Position numbers and translations under genes: made by a program. Source: Luteimonas sp. BLCC-B24 (GTDB taxonomy: Bacteria; Pseudomonadota; Gammaproteobacteria; Xanthomonadales; Xanthomonadaceae). Taken from it: 64,000 bases of DNA. The DNA lies in the NCBI RefSeq assembly GCF_028550595.1, contig NZ_JAQQGN010000002.1, positions 310,001-374,000 of the forward strand, in the 5' to 3' direction. Positions within the stretch are counted from its first letter, which is position 1, and each line of letters opens with the position of its first letter. The notes beneath the pieces were generated by a model. That model ran no database searches. It had not been told where the DNA came from and was given only the letters and a program-made list of their open reading frames with translations. This document shows positions 24,567-33,470 of this stretch, in pieces.

Positions 24567-25679
24567 TCAGTCCAGCGTGGGGTAGTCGGTGTAGCCGTGG
24601 TCACCACCGCCGTAGAAGGTGGACGGATCCGGCGCGTTCAACGGCGCTTCCTCGCGCAGGCGGCGCACGAGATCGGGGTTGGCGATGAAGGGGCGTCCGA
24701 ACGCGACGGCGTCGGCATGCCCGGACGCGATCGCCGCCTCCGCGTCCTTTTTGTCGTAGTCGTTGTTGACGATCCAGACGCCGCGGCCGCCGGCGGCCGT
24801 ATAGGCCGCCTTCAAGGCCGCGTAGTCGAACGGCGCATCACCCTGGCTGTAGCTGCGATCGGCGCCGGTGGCGCCTTCGATGACGTGTACGAAGGCGAGT
24901 CCGAGCGGTGCCAGGCGCTCGACCACGTGGGTGAACAACGGCTGCGGCGCATCGTCGTGGGCGTCGTTCGCGGGTGTGACCGGCGACAGCCGGATCCCGG
25001 TGCGGTCGCCGCCGATCTCGTCCACCACCGCGCGCATCACGTCCTCCAGAAACCGGGCCCGGTTTTCCACCGAACCGCCATAGGCATCGGTGCGCCGGTT
25101 GCTGCCGGCGCGCAGGAACTGGTCGATCAGGTAACCGTTCGCTGCGTGCACCTCGACCCCGTCGAAGCCGGCGTCGATCGCGGCGCGCGCAGCGCGGCGG
25201 TAGTCGGCGACGATGCCCGGCAGTTCGTCCAGCTCGAGCGCGCGCGGCATGGACGTGTCGACGAACTCGCCCCGGCCGGCGGCGTCGTGGATGAAGGTCT
25301 TGCTCGCCGCGCGGATCGCCGACGGCGCGACCGGCGCCTGGCCGCCGGGTTGAAGCGAGGTGTGCGAGATGCGTCCCACATGCCACAGCTGCACCACGAT
25401 GCGGCCACCTTCGGCGTGCACCGCGTCCGTGACGCGGCGCCAGCCGTCGAGCTGGTCCGGCGCGTACAGCCCGGGCACGTCGGCATACCCCTGACCCTGG
25501 TGACTGATCGCGGTCGCCTCGGTGACGATCAGCCCTGCGGACGCGCGCTGCGCGTAGTACAGCGCGGTGCGCGGCTGGGGAATCGCCTGCGGCGACCGGT
25601 TGCGCGTGAGCGGCGCCATCACGACGCGGTTGGCCAGCGGGATCGCGCCGGCGGTCAGGGGATCGAACAGGGTGGGCAT
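24567..25679 (-). CDS. Alkene reductase, Old Yellow Enzyme family (NemA-like)
   Basis: A 370-residue FMN-dependent TIM-barrel ene-reductase. Motifs: LANRVVMAPLTRNR near residue 16, HVGRISHTSLQPGG, the active-site pair in GVEVHAANGYLIDQFL (His and Asn), the nearby SNRRTDAYGGSVENRARF, and FGRPFIANPDLV at the phosphate site. It reduces alpha,beta-unsaturated carbonyls and nitro compounds using NAD(P)H, a detoxifying role. Single gene; start at the complement of 25677-25679. Confidence 0.94.
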   Translation of the reverse strand: MPTLFDPLTAGAIPLANRVVMAPLTRNRSPQAIPQPRTALYYAQRASAGLIVTEATAISHQGQGYADVPGLYAPDQLDGWRRVTDAVHAEGGRIVVQLWHVGRISHTSLQPGGQAPVAPSAIRAASKTFIHDAAGRGEFVDTSMPRALELDELPGIVADYRRAARAAIDAGFDGVEVHAANGYLIDQFLRAGSNRRTDAYGGSVENRARFLEDVMRAVVDEIGGDRTGIRLSPVTPANDAHDDAPQPLFTHVVERLAPLGLAFVHVIEGATGADRSYSQGDAPFDYAALKAAYTAAGGRGVWIVNNDYDKKDAEAAIASGHADAVAFGRPFIANPDLVRRLREEAPLNAPDPSTFYGGGDHGYTDYPTLD

Positions 25680-25931
25680 GCACGCGGCTCCTTCATGGGG
25701 CCTGCAGACCTGTTGGCGCGCCGCGTGGTTTCAAGAGACGGCACGACGCCGGCGTGCGGGATGCAATGTTGCGTGCACGGATGTCGACGGCCACGCCGCC
25801 GACGTGGCCGCGCGTTCACCGGCAGGCGACCGGTGATTCACTAGCGTGCTGCCGGTCCCACCGAACCCGAGCGCGATGTCTGTCCGGCCACTGCCACGCC
25901 TTCTTCGACCGTCGACCCGGGCATCCAGGAC

Positions 25932-26447
25932 ATGAGCGTGCTGGCACAGATCGGGGATGCCCTGGCCAGGGAGCTCGCGCTGCCCGATGTCGATACGGTG
26001 ACGACGATCGTCGTCCGCGTGCTGGTCGCGGCCGTGCTCGGCGGCATGGTCGGCTGGGAGCGCGAATTCAAGGGACGCGCGGCCGGGCTGAAGACCCACA
26101 TCCTGGTATCGATCGGCTCGGCATTGTTCGTGCTCGCACCGCTGCTGGCGGAGATCGACGGCGCCGACGTCACCCGCGTGATGCAGGGCATCGTATCGGG
26201 CATCGGATTTCTCGGTGCCGGCGCCATCCTCAAGCTGGGGAAGGACGAGCGCATCGAGGGGCTCACCACTGCCGCCGGCGTCTGGATGACCGCGGCGATC
26301 GGCATGGCGGCGGGTATGGGGCAGGAGATGGTCGCGCTGGTGACCACGTTCGTGGCGTTGCTGGTGGTGGGCGCGATACCGAAGTTGCGCCGGCCCGCGC
26401 GCGCCGGCGACCCGCCGGGTACCGACGTCTCGGGCCACGACACCTGA
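25932..26447 (+). CDS. MgtC/SapB-family membrane protein
   Basis: A 171-residue protein with four or five membrane helices. The MgtC signature is intact: GGMVGWEREFKGRAAGLKTH near residues 36-55 and GIVSGIGFLGAGAI with the TTAAGVWMTAAIG helix. There is no C-terminal ACT-like domain, so it matches the short SapB type. Members affect membrane potential and growth at low Mg2+ in some species; role here is inference. ATG at 25932 with CCAGGA upstream. Confidence 0.92.
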   Translation: MSVLAQIGDALARELALPDVDTVTTIVVRVLVAAVLGGMVGWEREFKGRAAGLKTHILVSIGSALFVLAPLLAEIDGADVTRVMQGIVSGIGFLGAGAILKLGKDERIEGLTTAAGVWMTAAIGMAAGMGQEMVALVTTFVALLVVGAIPKLRRPARAGDPPGTDVSGHDT

Positions 26448-26538
26448 ACGCTCTGTCTGCCTGTTCGGGATTCACCGACGGCGGCTTCATCCGCGCACGC
26501 GCACGTTAGCCGTCCACAACCCCGATGGAGTGTTTCCG

Positions 26539-27354
26539 ATGACCAAGCATGACGAGATCCGCGACGGCGGCCGCGACCTCAATCGCGACCCGATCACCAA
26601 GACTCCCGGCGCGCACCCGGTGGGCGTCGGTGTGGGCGGCGTCGCGGGCGGTGCGGCGGCCGGCGCGGCGGCCGGTACGATCTTCGGCCCGGTCGGCACA
26701 TTGATCGGCGCGGCGGTCGGCGTCGTCGCCGGTGCCGCCGTGGGCAAGGGCGTGGCCGAACGTATCGATCCCACCGGCGAGACCGAATACTGGCGCGACG
26801 CACATCGCGAGCGTCCCTACGTGAAGAGCGATCACGATTACGACCGCGACTATGCGCCGGCCTACGGCTTCGGCCTGCAGGCGCGCGAGGCCGATCGCAC
26901 CCGCGGCTGGGATGAATCGGAAGACAGCTTGAAGCGCGACTGGGAGGCGAGCCGCGGCGAATCGCGCCTGGCCTGGGACGATGCCAAACCGGCGGTGCGC
27001 GATGCATGGGATCGCACCGACCGCACCTACGATCTCTACGGCCGCAGCGACGAGTACCACGCCTCCGCGTTCGAGAAGGCGGACTACCGCGGCGACGGCG
27101 ACGAGTACGCGCACTATCAGCCCGCGTATCGCTACGGTGCCTACGCGCGCAGCCGCCACCCGGACCGCCCCTGGGACGAGTCGCTCGAGAGCGAGCTGTC
27201 CCGTGACTGGGGCACGCGCCGCGGCACGTCGCCGCTGGAGTGGGACCGCGCGAAGGCCGCGGTGCAGGACGCCTACGTCTCGCACGATCACTACAGCTCG
27301 GGCAACTACAGCGACAGCGGTCGCGATGACAACTCGCGCTTCCGCGTGCGCTGA
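26539..27354 (+). CDS. Glycine-zipper protein with duplicated W-rich module
   Basis: A 271-residue protein of unknown function. After a polar start, residues about 33-76 form a Gly/Ala-rich membrane-like glycine zipper (GGVAGGAAAGAAAGTIFGPV and on). Two copies of a module follow at about 121-155 and 210-244, pattern W-D-E-S-E/L..L.RDW...RG.S.L.WD.AK.AV.DA, separated by Tyr/Asp-rich stretches with YG.GL or YGAYAR. ATG at 26539 has GGAG eight bases upstream. The same module occurs once in the small protein at 32657-32896. Abundant stress-type envelope proteins in this family look similar. Terminator follows. Confidence 0.82.
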   Translation: MTKHDEIRDGGRDLNRDPITKTPGAHPVGVGVGGVAGGAAAGAAAGTIFGPVGTLIGAAVGVVAGAAVGKGVAERIDPTGETEYWRDAHRERPYVKSDHDYDRDYAPAYGFGLQAREADRTRGWDESEDSLKRDWEASRGESRLAWDDAKPAVRDAWDRTDRTYDLYGRSDEYHASAFEKADYRGDGDEYAHYQPAYRYGAYARSRHPDRPWDESLESELSRDWGTRRGTSPLEWDRAKAAVQDAYVSHDHYSSGNYSDSGRDDNSRFRVR

Positions 27355-27384
27355 TCGCCGCCCGATCCGACGTCGCAGGAAACG

Positions 27385-27410
27385 AAGGCGCACCCCCTGG
27401 GGTGCGCCTT
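27385..27410 (+). terminator. Rho-independent terminator
   Basis: AAGGCGCACCCC (27385-27396) and GGGGTGCGCCTT (27399-27410) form a perfect 12-base stem with a two-base loop, followed by CTTTATT. It lies 30 bases after the glycine-zipper gene. Confidence 0.92.
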
Positions 27411-27766
27411 CTTTATTGTGGTGGCGACCCGCGCGGCCGTGACGCGTGGGGAACGCGCGACAGGCCGCGCCGCAGAAGCCGACGCCGTTTCGAGCTCCGC
27501 GCGCCAGCGGTGCGACGGCGTCCCCGGGGCTTCAGGCCGAGCTCGGCCTGGGAGCCTGCCCGCAATCCGCGCGCCGGACGCAGACCGTCACCACTGAAGC
27601 GGGTCGCCGCCTCGTCGATCCGGTCGGCGCGATAGGGGCGCGCCAGTGCCCGTTTCGACGCGCGTGACCCGGCGGCGACCGGCGGTCAGGCGCTACCGGT
27701 CGACGTTCCCGCAAGAGGGCCGTCGTCGATGAGGTCGTCCGACGCGGCCTGCGGCCTGGAGACCAC
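27411..27766. other. Intergenic stretch between convergent genes, nothing seen
   Basis: About 355 bases after the terminator with only short Arg-rich frames. I find no conserved motif or RNA gene. Confidence 0.5.
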
Positions 27767-27794
27767 GCCGCGCCGCCGACGCCGGCGGCGCGGC
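27767..27794 (-). terminator. GC-only hairpin after the DUF1428 gene
   Basis: GCCGCGCCGCCG (27767-27778) and CGGCGGCGCGGC (27783-27794) pair perfectly over 12 bases with a four-base loop, starting three bases beyond the stop of the minus-strand gene. There is no T-tract, so it may protect the RNA end rather than terminate. Confidence 0.5.
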
Positions 27795-27796
27795 GC

Positions 27797-28174
27797 TTAT
27801 CGCCGCGCGGCGCCGGTCAACTCGACGACCGGTGTGAACCCGCCGAAGATCATGCGCTTGCCGTCGAAGGGCATCGGATTCTTCTCCGGGTCCATGCGGG
27901 GATCGCTGCCGTCCATCATCTTCGCGAACGCCGCATCCCGCGTGCCCTTGTCGGGCCATTCGATCCAGGAAAAGACCACCGTTTCGTCGTCCTTGGCCTG
28001 CACGGCCTTGCGGAAGTCGGTCAGCGTGCCGTCGGGCACGTCATCGGCCCAGCACTCGAGTACGCGCAACGCGCCCAGCTCGATGAAGAAGGCATCGCCG
28101 AGATGGGCATGGTCGATGAAGGCCTGGCGGTTGGCGGTCGGAACGGCAAGAACGAATCCGTCGATGTAGGACAT
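27797..28174 (-). CDS. DUF1428-family protein
   Basis: A 125-residue small ferredoxin-like alpha-beta protein. Start MSYIDGFVLAVPTANR and the later RVLECWADDVPDGTLTDF and WIEWPDKGTRD are characteristic of DUF1428. ATG at the complement of 28172-28174 follows TCAGCC with a weak ribosome site. Function of the family is unknown; the fold resembles dimeric monooxygenases and YCII proteins. Confidence 0.93.
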   Translation of the reverse strand: MSYIDGFVLAVPTANRQAFIDHAHLGDAFFIELGALRVLECWADDVPDGTLTDFRKAVQAKDDETVVFSWIEWPDKGTRDAAFAKMMDGSDPRMDPEKNPMPFDGKRMIFGGFTPVVELTGAARR

Positions 28175-28793
28175 GGGCTGACTCCGGTATCGGCGACGGC
28201 GATCTGCCGCGCGCTCCCCAAGACGACGGAGCAGGCAGGCCGAAATCGACATCCGGGGGGCGTGCATTCACTCAGGCGTTCGCCGGCGTCACGTTGACAT
28301 GCGCGCGGTGTATTGGCCGAATACCGGGCAGGCGCGGGACGTGAGGAACAGCCGGAGGCCGGCGAGCGCGTCCCGACCGTCATTTCAGCCGCCGACGTGA
28401 TAGCGCCCGGTGCAGGCACCTCGCTCGCCTGTGGCACCAGACGGGCGCGAAGGGGACTCGGACGCATCAAGCGGGGAACAGGGCGTGTCTGACGGCAGTC
28501 ACGACGGAAGACGAAAACGCACCTCGGCGTTACAGGCACGGCGGCCGCGGCGTGCACCGCGCGGCCAGGCCATGACGGCGGATCCGCGTCGCCACGTGCG
28601 TGTCACGGCACGCGGCGGCCGCCTCTGGACCCGCTGCGGTCACGTCGTCCGGAGTTCCGGCACGCAACGCCGCGCGTTTGCACACTCCGCGATCGGCGCC
28701 TCGCCCGGCGGCGCTGCACGGCACGCGCCACCTTCACGCGATCGCGGTCGTCAATACGGGAGCATTCGCGCATTCATCCTCAGGAGGTCACGC
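28175..28793. other. Intergenic stretch, no supported gene
   Basis: About 620 bases with no recognisable coding frame on either strand. TTGACA occurs at 28294-28299 with GAATAC 19 bases on, a weak promoter match on the plus strand, and GTATT-GGCCG-AATAC (28310-28324) is a small dyad. No plus gene follows for 470 bases, so a small RNA is possible but unproven. Confidence 0.45.
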
Positions 28794-29030
28794 ATGAGCG
28801 CACAGGGTTCCGCCGGCAACGTCATCGCCGCCATCTGCAGCTTCCTCGTCCCCGGTCTCGGACAGCTGGTGCAGGGGCGCGTTCTTTCGGCGCTGCTGTG
28901 GTTCGTCGCCGCCTGCATCGCGTTCGCGGTGACCTGGCTGCTGACCGTCTCGCTGTTTCCGTTCGGCTGGTTCGTGGTCAGCGTGTTCGCGTGCATCAAT
29001 GCCGCGCTGTATCGACGCCCGGTGGCCTGA
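28794..29030 (+). CDS. Small membrane protein (TM2-like)
   Basis: A 78-residue protein with two long hydrophobic helices. It begins MSAQGSAGNVIAAICSFLVP, then GLGQLVQGRVLSALLW and a second helix ending in ACINAALYRRP. The proline/glycine turn PGLGQL..G resembles the TM2 domain. AGGAGGT stands five bases before ATG, a strong ribosome site, so it is translated. Function unknown. A two-way terminator follows. Confidence 0.85.
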   Translation: MSAQGSAGNVIAAICSFLVPGLGQLVQGRVLSALLWFVAACIAFAVTWLLTVSLFPFGWFVVSVFACINAALYRRPVA

Positions 29031-29076
29031 GGTCGCCAATCTCCGCCTGCGCGCCAGCGGAGGAGCTCCCGGCACA

Positions 29077-29110
29077 AACAAACACGGCCCCTCTCGGGGC
29101 CGTGTTTGTT
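29077..29110. terminator. Bidirectional terminator
   Basis: AACAAACACGGCCCC (29077-29091) and GGGGCCGTGTTTGTT (29096-29110) are a perfect 15-base inverted repeat with loop TCTC. The A-rich and T-rich ends let it work for the small membrane protein on the plus strand and the TonB receptor on the minus strand. Confidence 0.92.
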
Positions 29111-29129
29111 GGAACGTTAAAGCAATCGA

Positions 29130-32105
29130 TCAGAAACGCTGGGTGTAGCGCATGTACAGGAAGCGACCGATGTCGAAGCCACCGTAGTACGACACGTTGG
29201 CGCTCGGCTGGGTGTACATCACCGGGCCCACCTTGTCGAACACGTTGTTGGCGCCGATCGAGATCGTGGCATCCCACGGCGCGCTGTAGCGGAACTGCAC
29301 GTCGTTGAACGTCACCGAGCCCGTACGCTTGCGACGCGAAATCGCGCTGGCCGGCGTGCCGTCGGGCAGGAACACGCCCGTGGGGGCGTAACGGATCTCA
29401 TTGCACTCGAGGTTGGGTTCGAGGGCGCCGGTGATCGAGTAGGTGCAGCCTTCCTTCATCGACGAGTAGTAACGCGCACCCCAGGTCATGCCGAAATCGC
29501 CCATGTCCCAGCTCAGGCCGGTGTTGGAACGAATGCGGAACTGGCTGGTGAAGCCGACGCCCGACAGCGGAACGCGCGGATCGTTGGTGCTGACGAAGTA
29601 GTCCTTCGAGGTGTACGTGCTGTTCGACGTGATGCCGAAGTTGCCGTAATCCGTGTTCCAGCGGTAGCTGACGTCGAAGTCGAAGCCTTCAGCCTTGCGG
29701 AAACCGGCATTGCGGTCGCCAAACAGCATGAAGTTGACGTAGCCGAGCGCTGGATCACGCGTGAACAGCTGCGACGAGCAACGGCTGGTGATGCCCTGGA
29801 TGTAGCAATCGTTGAGGATGGTGGTCGGCGAGTCCGCGACGATCGTTTCGCTGATACGGATCTTCCACCAGTCCAGCGCGATGTTGAGGCCCTGGACGAA
29901 GTCCGGGCTCCAGACCGCACCGATCGTCTGCGACTTCGAGACCTCCGGCTGCAACAGCGGATTCGAGCCCTGGGTGAACGCAACAGGTGTCTGCGCATTC
30001 GGCGAACCCGCCGGGTTCAGACCCTGGGCCAGCTGGCGGTAGGTATTGGCGAGCGGGCCGATCGCAGCCACGCAGTTCGCGCGGGTCGTGGCATTGCTGG
30101 CCGAGCTGCCGAAGTTGGTGTCGCAAGGGTCGGTGAAGAACGAGAATGTCTGCGAGCCGCCGCCGTAGAGATTCGCGATGGTCGGTGCCCGGAAGCCGTC
30201 GGCCACGGTGCCGCGCAGCAGCAGCGAGTCGATCGGACGCCACTTGATGCCCAGCTTGTCGTTGGTGGTGTCACCGAAGGTGTCGTAGTCCGAGTAGCGG
30301 CTGGCGACGTTGACGGTGAGCTCGCGCGCGAACGGCAGGTCGGCCAGGACCGGGATTTCGAGCTCGGCGTAGACCTCATTGACACGGTAGCGTCCACCGG
30401 TCGGGCCGGAGGCAAGATTGGTCGAATCGCCCGTTTGTGCAAGCGCGTCAGGTGAGAAGCGGCCCGTCTCGCGACGGGTTTCGGCACCGATCGCGAAGCC
30501 GAGCTCACCGGCAGGCAGGGTGAAGATCGAGCCGGCCAGGTTGGCGGTGACGATGTCGGTCTTGGTCTCGCCGGTGGTGTGCTCTTCCTGGAACAGGTAG
30601 GTCTGCAGCGCGGCATTGTTGGTCAGGCCGCCCGGACCTTCGACGCCGAACGGCAGGTAGGGGTTCCACGGCACGCAGCCGGCGATGACATTGCCGGGCG
30701 TACCACAGACGACCTGGCCCTGCGCGTTCATGAACGACGGGCCGACTGCGGCACGAACGCGCGGCAGATTGAGGTTGCCGAAGGCCGACTGCAGCGAGTT
30801 GCTCTTCGAAGCCAGATAAGCGACATCCCAGTCGAAGAAACGGTCGCCGGCTTCGATGACGCCTTCGAGCGCGGTCGAGAAGCGGTAGGTGGTGTTCTCC
30901 GAGCGGCTGATGCGCGGCACTTCCCACGTACGACGCCACCAGTTGTTGATCGGCGCGCCGGTCGGGTTGAAATAACTGTTCGCGGCCATGCCGGTGCCCG
31001 GGAACGAGGTCGCCTGCATCGGGTAGCCGGCCACCGTGCGGTTGGAATCACGGTAGCTATAGAGGAAGTTGGTCCTGAGACGGATGGTGTCGGTCAAGTC
31101 GTACGACGTATCCACGAACAGGCCGCGGCGCTCGATCGGCGTACGCAGGTCGGTCTGCAGATTCGTGTTGGACTTGTCCGCCGGCGAACCAGGCGTACAG
31201 CCCGCCGTCGTGCAGGAACCGGTGTTGATGTTCTGCGGACGGTAGTCGTTGATATTGCGCGGATCGCCTCCCTCGCGGAGAACGACACGGGTGCCCGTGG
31301 GAACGCCCGGCACCGGAGTGGCGGCGGTGGTGACGAAGCCACCGACCTGGCCGGCGACGGTCCAGTTGTCGTCGGGGTGGAAGCTCGAACGCGGGAACGC
31401 ACTATAGGGACGCGCGCTTGCCTTGACTTCGTCTTCCTTGCCCCATTCGGCTGCGATCGTGACCGAGCCTCGGTCACCTGCGAAGCCCATGACGAAGTCA
31501 CCCTTGGTGATCGCGCCATCGCCTTCGCCGTACTGGCCGTAATAGGCCGACGCCGAGGCGCCTTCGTAGTTCGTGCGGGTGATGATGTTGACCACGCCAC
31601 CGATCGCGTCGGAACCGTAGATCGAGGAGGCGCCATCCTTCAGGACTTCGATGCGCTCGACCGCGACAGCCGGAATCGCCGAAATGTCGGCAAGGCCGCT
31701 GGTGGTGATCGGCATGCGGCGGCCGTTGACGAGCACCAGTGTGCGGGCTGCACCAAGGTTGCGGAGGCTGATATAGGTACCGCCCGCGGCTTCACCGGCG
31801 GACAGCGGCGAGGCGCGGCTGATTGGCGGTGCACCAGCTGCAGACACGTTCTGCAGGATGTCGGCGACGGACTGGAAGCCCTGTCGCTCGATCGCCGCGC
31901 GATCGATCAGCAGAACAGGCTGCGCGGTTTCGGTGTCGACCTGACGGATGCGCGAGCCGGTGACCTGGATGCGATCCAGGTTCGTTGCACCCTGGCCGCT
32001 GCCCGATGCGGGAACGTCCTGGGCATACGCGGCCCCGCTGGCTGCGCCACCCACCGCAATCGCGATGACGACCGCGTCACGAAGCTTGTTGTTCTTCAAA
32101 GCCAT
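29130..32105 (-). CDS. TonB-dependent outer-membrane receptor
   Basis: A 991-residue receptor. Signal peptide to about residue 29 (AASGAAYAQ), then a plug domain: IQVTGSRIRQVDTETAQPVL near residues 47-66, ADILQNV, TYISLRNLGAARTLVLVNGR and EVLKDGASSIYGSDAIGGVV. The rest is a 22-strand barrel ending in the outer-membrane signature LYMRYTQRF. There is no N-terminal signalling extension. The length and plug match the Caulobacter/Xanthomonas-type receptors for oligosaccharides or peptides; substrate unknown. It is monocistronic with its own terminator. A motif shared with the other receptor lies about 100 bases before the ATG. Confidence 0.95.
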   Translation of the reverse strand: MALKNNKLRDAVVIAIAVGGAASGAAYAQDVPASGSGQGATNLDRIQVTGSRIRQVDTETAQPVLLIDRAAIERQGFQSVADILQNVSAAGAPPISRASPLSAGEAAGGTYISLRNLGAARTLVLVNGRRMPITTSGLADISAIPAVAVERIEVLKDGASSIYGSDAIGGVVNIITRTNYEGASASAYYGQYGEGDGAITKGDFVMGFAGDRGSVTIAAEWGKEDEVKASARPYSAFPRSSFHPDDNWTVAGQVGGFVTTAATPVPGVPTGTRVVLREGGDPRNINDYRPQNINTGSCTTAGCTPGSPADKSNTNLQTDLRTPIERRGLFVDTSYDLTDTIRLRTNFLYSYRDSNRTVAGYPMQATSFPGTGMAANSYFNPTGAPINNWWRRTWEVPRISRSENTTYRFSTALEGVIEAGDRFFDWDVAYLASKSNSLQSAFGNLNLPRVRAAVGPSFMNAQGQVVCGTPGNVIAGCVPWNPYLPFGVEGPGGLTNNAALQTYLFQEEHTTGETKTDIVTANLAGSIFTLPAGELGFAIGAETRRETGRFSPDALAQTGDSTNLASGPTGGRYRVNEVYAELEIPVLADLPFARELTVNVASRYSDYDTFGDTTNDKLGIKWRPIDSLLLRGTVADGFRAPTIANLYGGGSQTFSFFTDPCDTNFGSSASNATTRANCVAAIGPLANTYRQLAQGLNPAGSPNAQTPVAFTQGSNPLLQPEVSKSQTIGAVWSPDFVQGLNIALDWWKIRISETIVADSPTTILNDCYIQGITSRCSSQLFTRDPALGYVNFMLFGDRNAGFRKAEGFDFDVSYRWNTDYGNFGITSNSTYTSKDYFVSTNDPRVPLSGVGFTSQFRIRSNTGLSWDMGDFGMTWGARYYSSMKEGCTYSITGALEPNLECNEIRYAPTGVFLPDGTPASAISRRKRTGSVTFNDVQFRYSAPWDATISIGANNVFDKVGPVMYTQPSANVSYYGGFDIGRFLYMRYTQRF

Positions 32106-32204
32106 GTCTCTCTCTCCACATGAATGCGTGCTGATGTTCCCCCTCTGCGTGCCGGTTCCCCTACTTGACAAGTGGGTCACTGACACCAGGTTCCCCGATC
32201 CTAG

Positions 32205-32214
32205 CCGTTGTTAA
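32205..32214 (-). promoter_or_regulatory. TTAACAACGG motif upstream of the TonB receptor
   Basis: On the minus strand TTAACAACGG ends 100 bases before the receptor ATG, within an AT-rich patch (32211-32250) that stands out in this GC-rich DNA. TTAACCACGG occupies the same place before the second receptor gene (56970-56979). Likely a promoter or regulator element; identity unknown. Confidence 0.45.
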
Positions 32215-32656
32215 AAAGAAATAAAACAACCATTAGGAAAAAATTTGCGGGAACGGCGCCAAACGATTGACCCGAAAGCGCAAAGTTGGACCGCGTTCGA
32301 TGCCCTGGACAGACAAATTCGCGTTCAGCGGGTGGTGGGCCAGCGGACGTGAAGTCAGGGTTGGTTCGTCATTCCGGCAAGCAATCGCGCCGGATCGGAT
32401 CCTGACTACTGCAGTTCGTCTGCCTAAGGATCCAGGCAAGGCATCCGACCAGGCGCGATTGACCGCGTCGTCGCGAAATCCCCCTTCTCACGCGCCACAG
32501 GCCGCCGACGACCGAACCGATCGGCAGGGGAGATCACCTGGGGCGGATGCCTAGAAGAGGGCTCGTTCGCCAGCCGGCTTACGGGAGACCCGGGGGCGCT
32601 GGACATCCGGAGATTGACTTGTATTCGAAGCCCATTGACGCGGCGATGTGAAGGAC
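32215..32656. other. Intergenic stretch upstream of the TonB receptor
   Basis: About 440 bases. The left part (32215-32250) is A/T-rich and probably holds the receptor promoter. The rest has only short frames that I cannot support. Confidence 0.45.
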
Positions 32657-32896
32657 TCAAGCCGCCCGACTGAACCCGCTGCGTCCGCGGCGGCCTAGCG
32701 TGCTGCTCAGGTCGCAGGATTGCCAGGCCGCCTGGACATCAGCGCGGACGTCGTGCCACGCGCGGAGACGGCCGTCGAATTCCCAGACGCGGCGCAGCAC
32801 GGGTTCGATTTCTTCCCAGGGCCGCTCGGGGTAGGAGGCGCGGCCGTTGCGGCCGAGGGAGAGCACCAGGGTGTGGTCGGAATCGGAGCGTGCCAT
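32657..32896 (-). CDS. Small protein with one W-rich module
   Basis: A 79-residue protein. Residues 25-60 read RPWEEIEPVLRRVWEF followed by AWHDVRADVQAAWQS, the same pattern that is duplicated in the glycine-zipper protein at 26539-27354 (W, then acidic residue, L.R.W, later W.D and V..AW). The end is basic (STLGRRGRSGFSRAA). ATG at the complement of 32894-32896. No named family that I can state, but the module match supports it as real. Confidence 0.65.
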   Translation of the reverse strand: MARSDSDHTLVLSLGRNGRASYPERPWEEIEPVLRRVWEFDGRLRAWHDVRADVQAAWQSCDLSSTLGRRGRSGFSRAA

Positions 32897-33058
32897 CTGC
32901 GTTGGTGCCTTGATCTGAGGCGAGCAGGCTAGGGCGCGTTTCGTCTGTTTTCCGTGAACCTGTTGCGTCCTTTCGATGACAGCGTCTGCAGCGCGATCGA
33001 CGCTGAATCCCGGCTTCAGTGAAGTGGATCGCGCATCGCATTCATGCGCGAATCGGGG

Positions 33059-33448
33059 TCAGAACAGCGCCTTCAGCACCTGCAGCATGCCCCATAGCGA
33101 GACGATCCATACCGCGGTGCGCAGATATGGAATTCCGATCACATAGACGGGCAGGTACACCACGCGCGCCCAGAGGTAGACCTGGGCTCCGAGCGCGGTG
33201 TCGGCATCGGCGCGACCGCTGACCAGGACGGCGAGCACGGCCGCCGCGAAGAACGGGAACGTCTCGAGAAAATTGCGGCTGGCGGCGGCAGCGCGCACCG
33301 CCGCGCCGCGCAGAGGCGGCGCATCGCCGTCCCGGTTGCCGGCATTCCAGCGCAATCCGCGCTGGGCGGTGGCGAAACCGCCGGCGACACCGATGTGGAT
33401 CAGGCCGAGGACGATCGACCAGGCGAGCATCTGCAGTTCGATCGTCAT
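33059..33448 (-). CDS. MAPEG-family membrane protein
   Basis: A 129-residue four-helix MAPEG protein. It contains LGLIHIGVAGGFATAQRGLR at the first helix-loop and RNFLETFPFFAAAVL, the conserved Asn-Phe-Glu-Phe-like helix, then YLWARVVYLPVYVIGIP. Bacterial members may conjugate glutathione or bind lipids. ATG at the complement of 33446-33448. It is 22 bases downstream of the DJ-1/PfpI gene and probably co-transcribed. Confidence 0.92.
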   Translation of the reverse strand: MTIELQMLAWSIVLGLIHIGVAGGFATAQRGLRWNAGNRDGDAPPLRGAAVRAAAASRNFLETFPFFAAAVLAVLVSGRADADTALGAQVYLWARVVYLPVYVIGIPYLRTAVWIVSLWGMLQVLKALF

Positions 33449-33470
33449 CGGCGGGTCCTTCCGGTGAATG

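Noticed and set aside
28294-28324. Promoter for a small RNA (TTGACA, GAATAC)
   Set aside because: Spacing is 19 bases, and no terminator or structure follows within 200 bases; kept only as a note.
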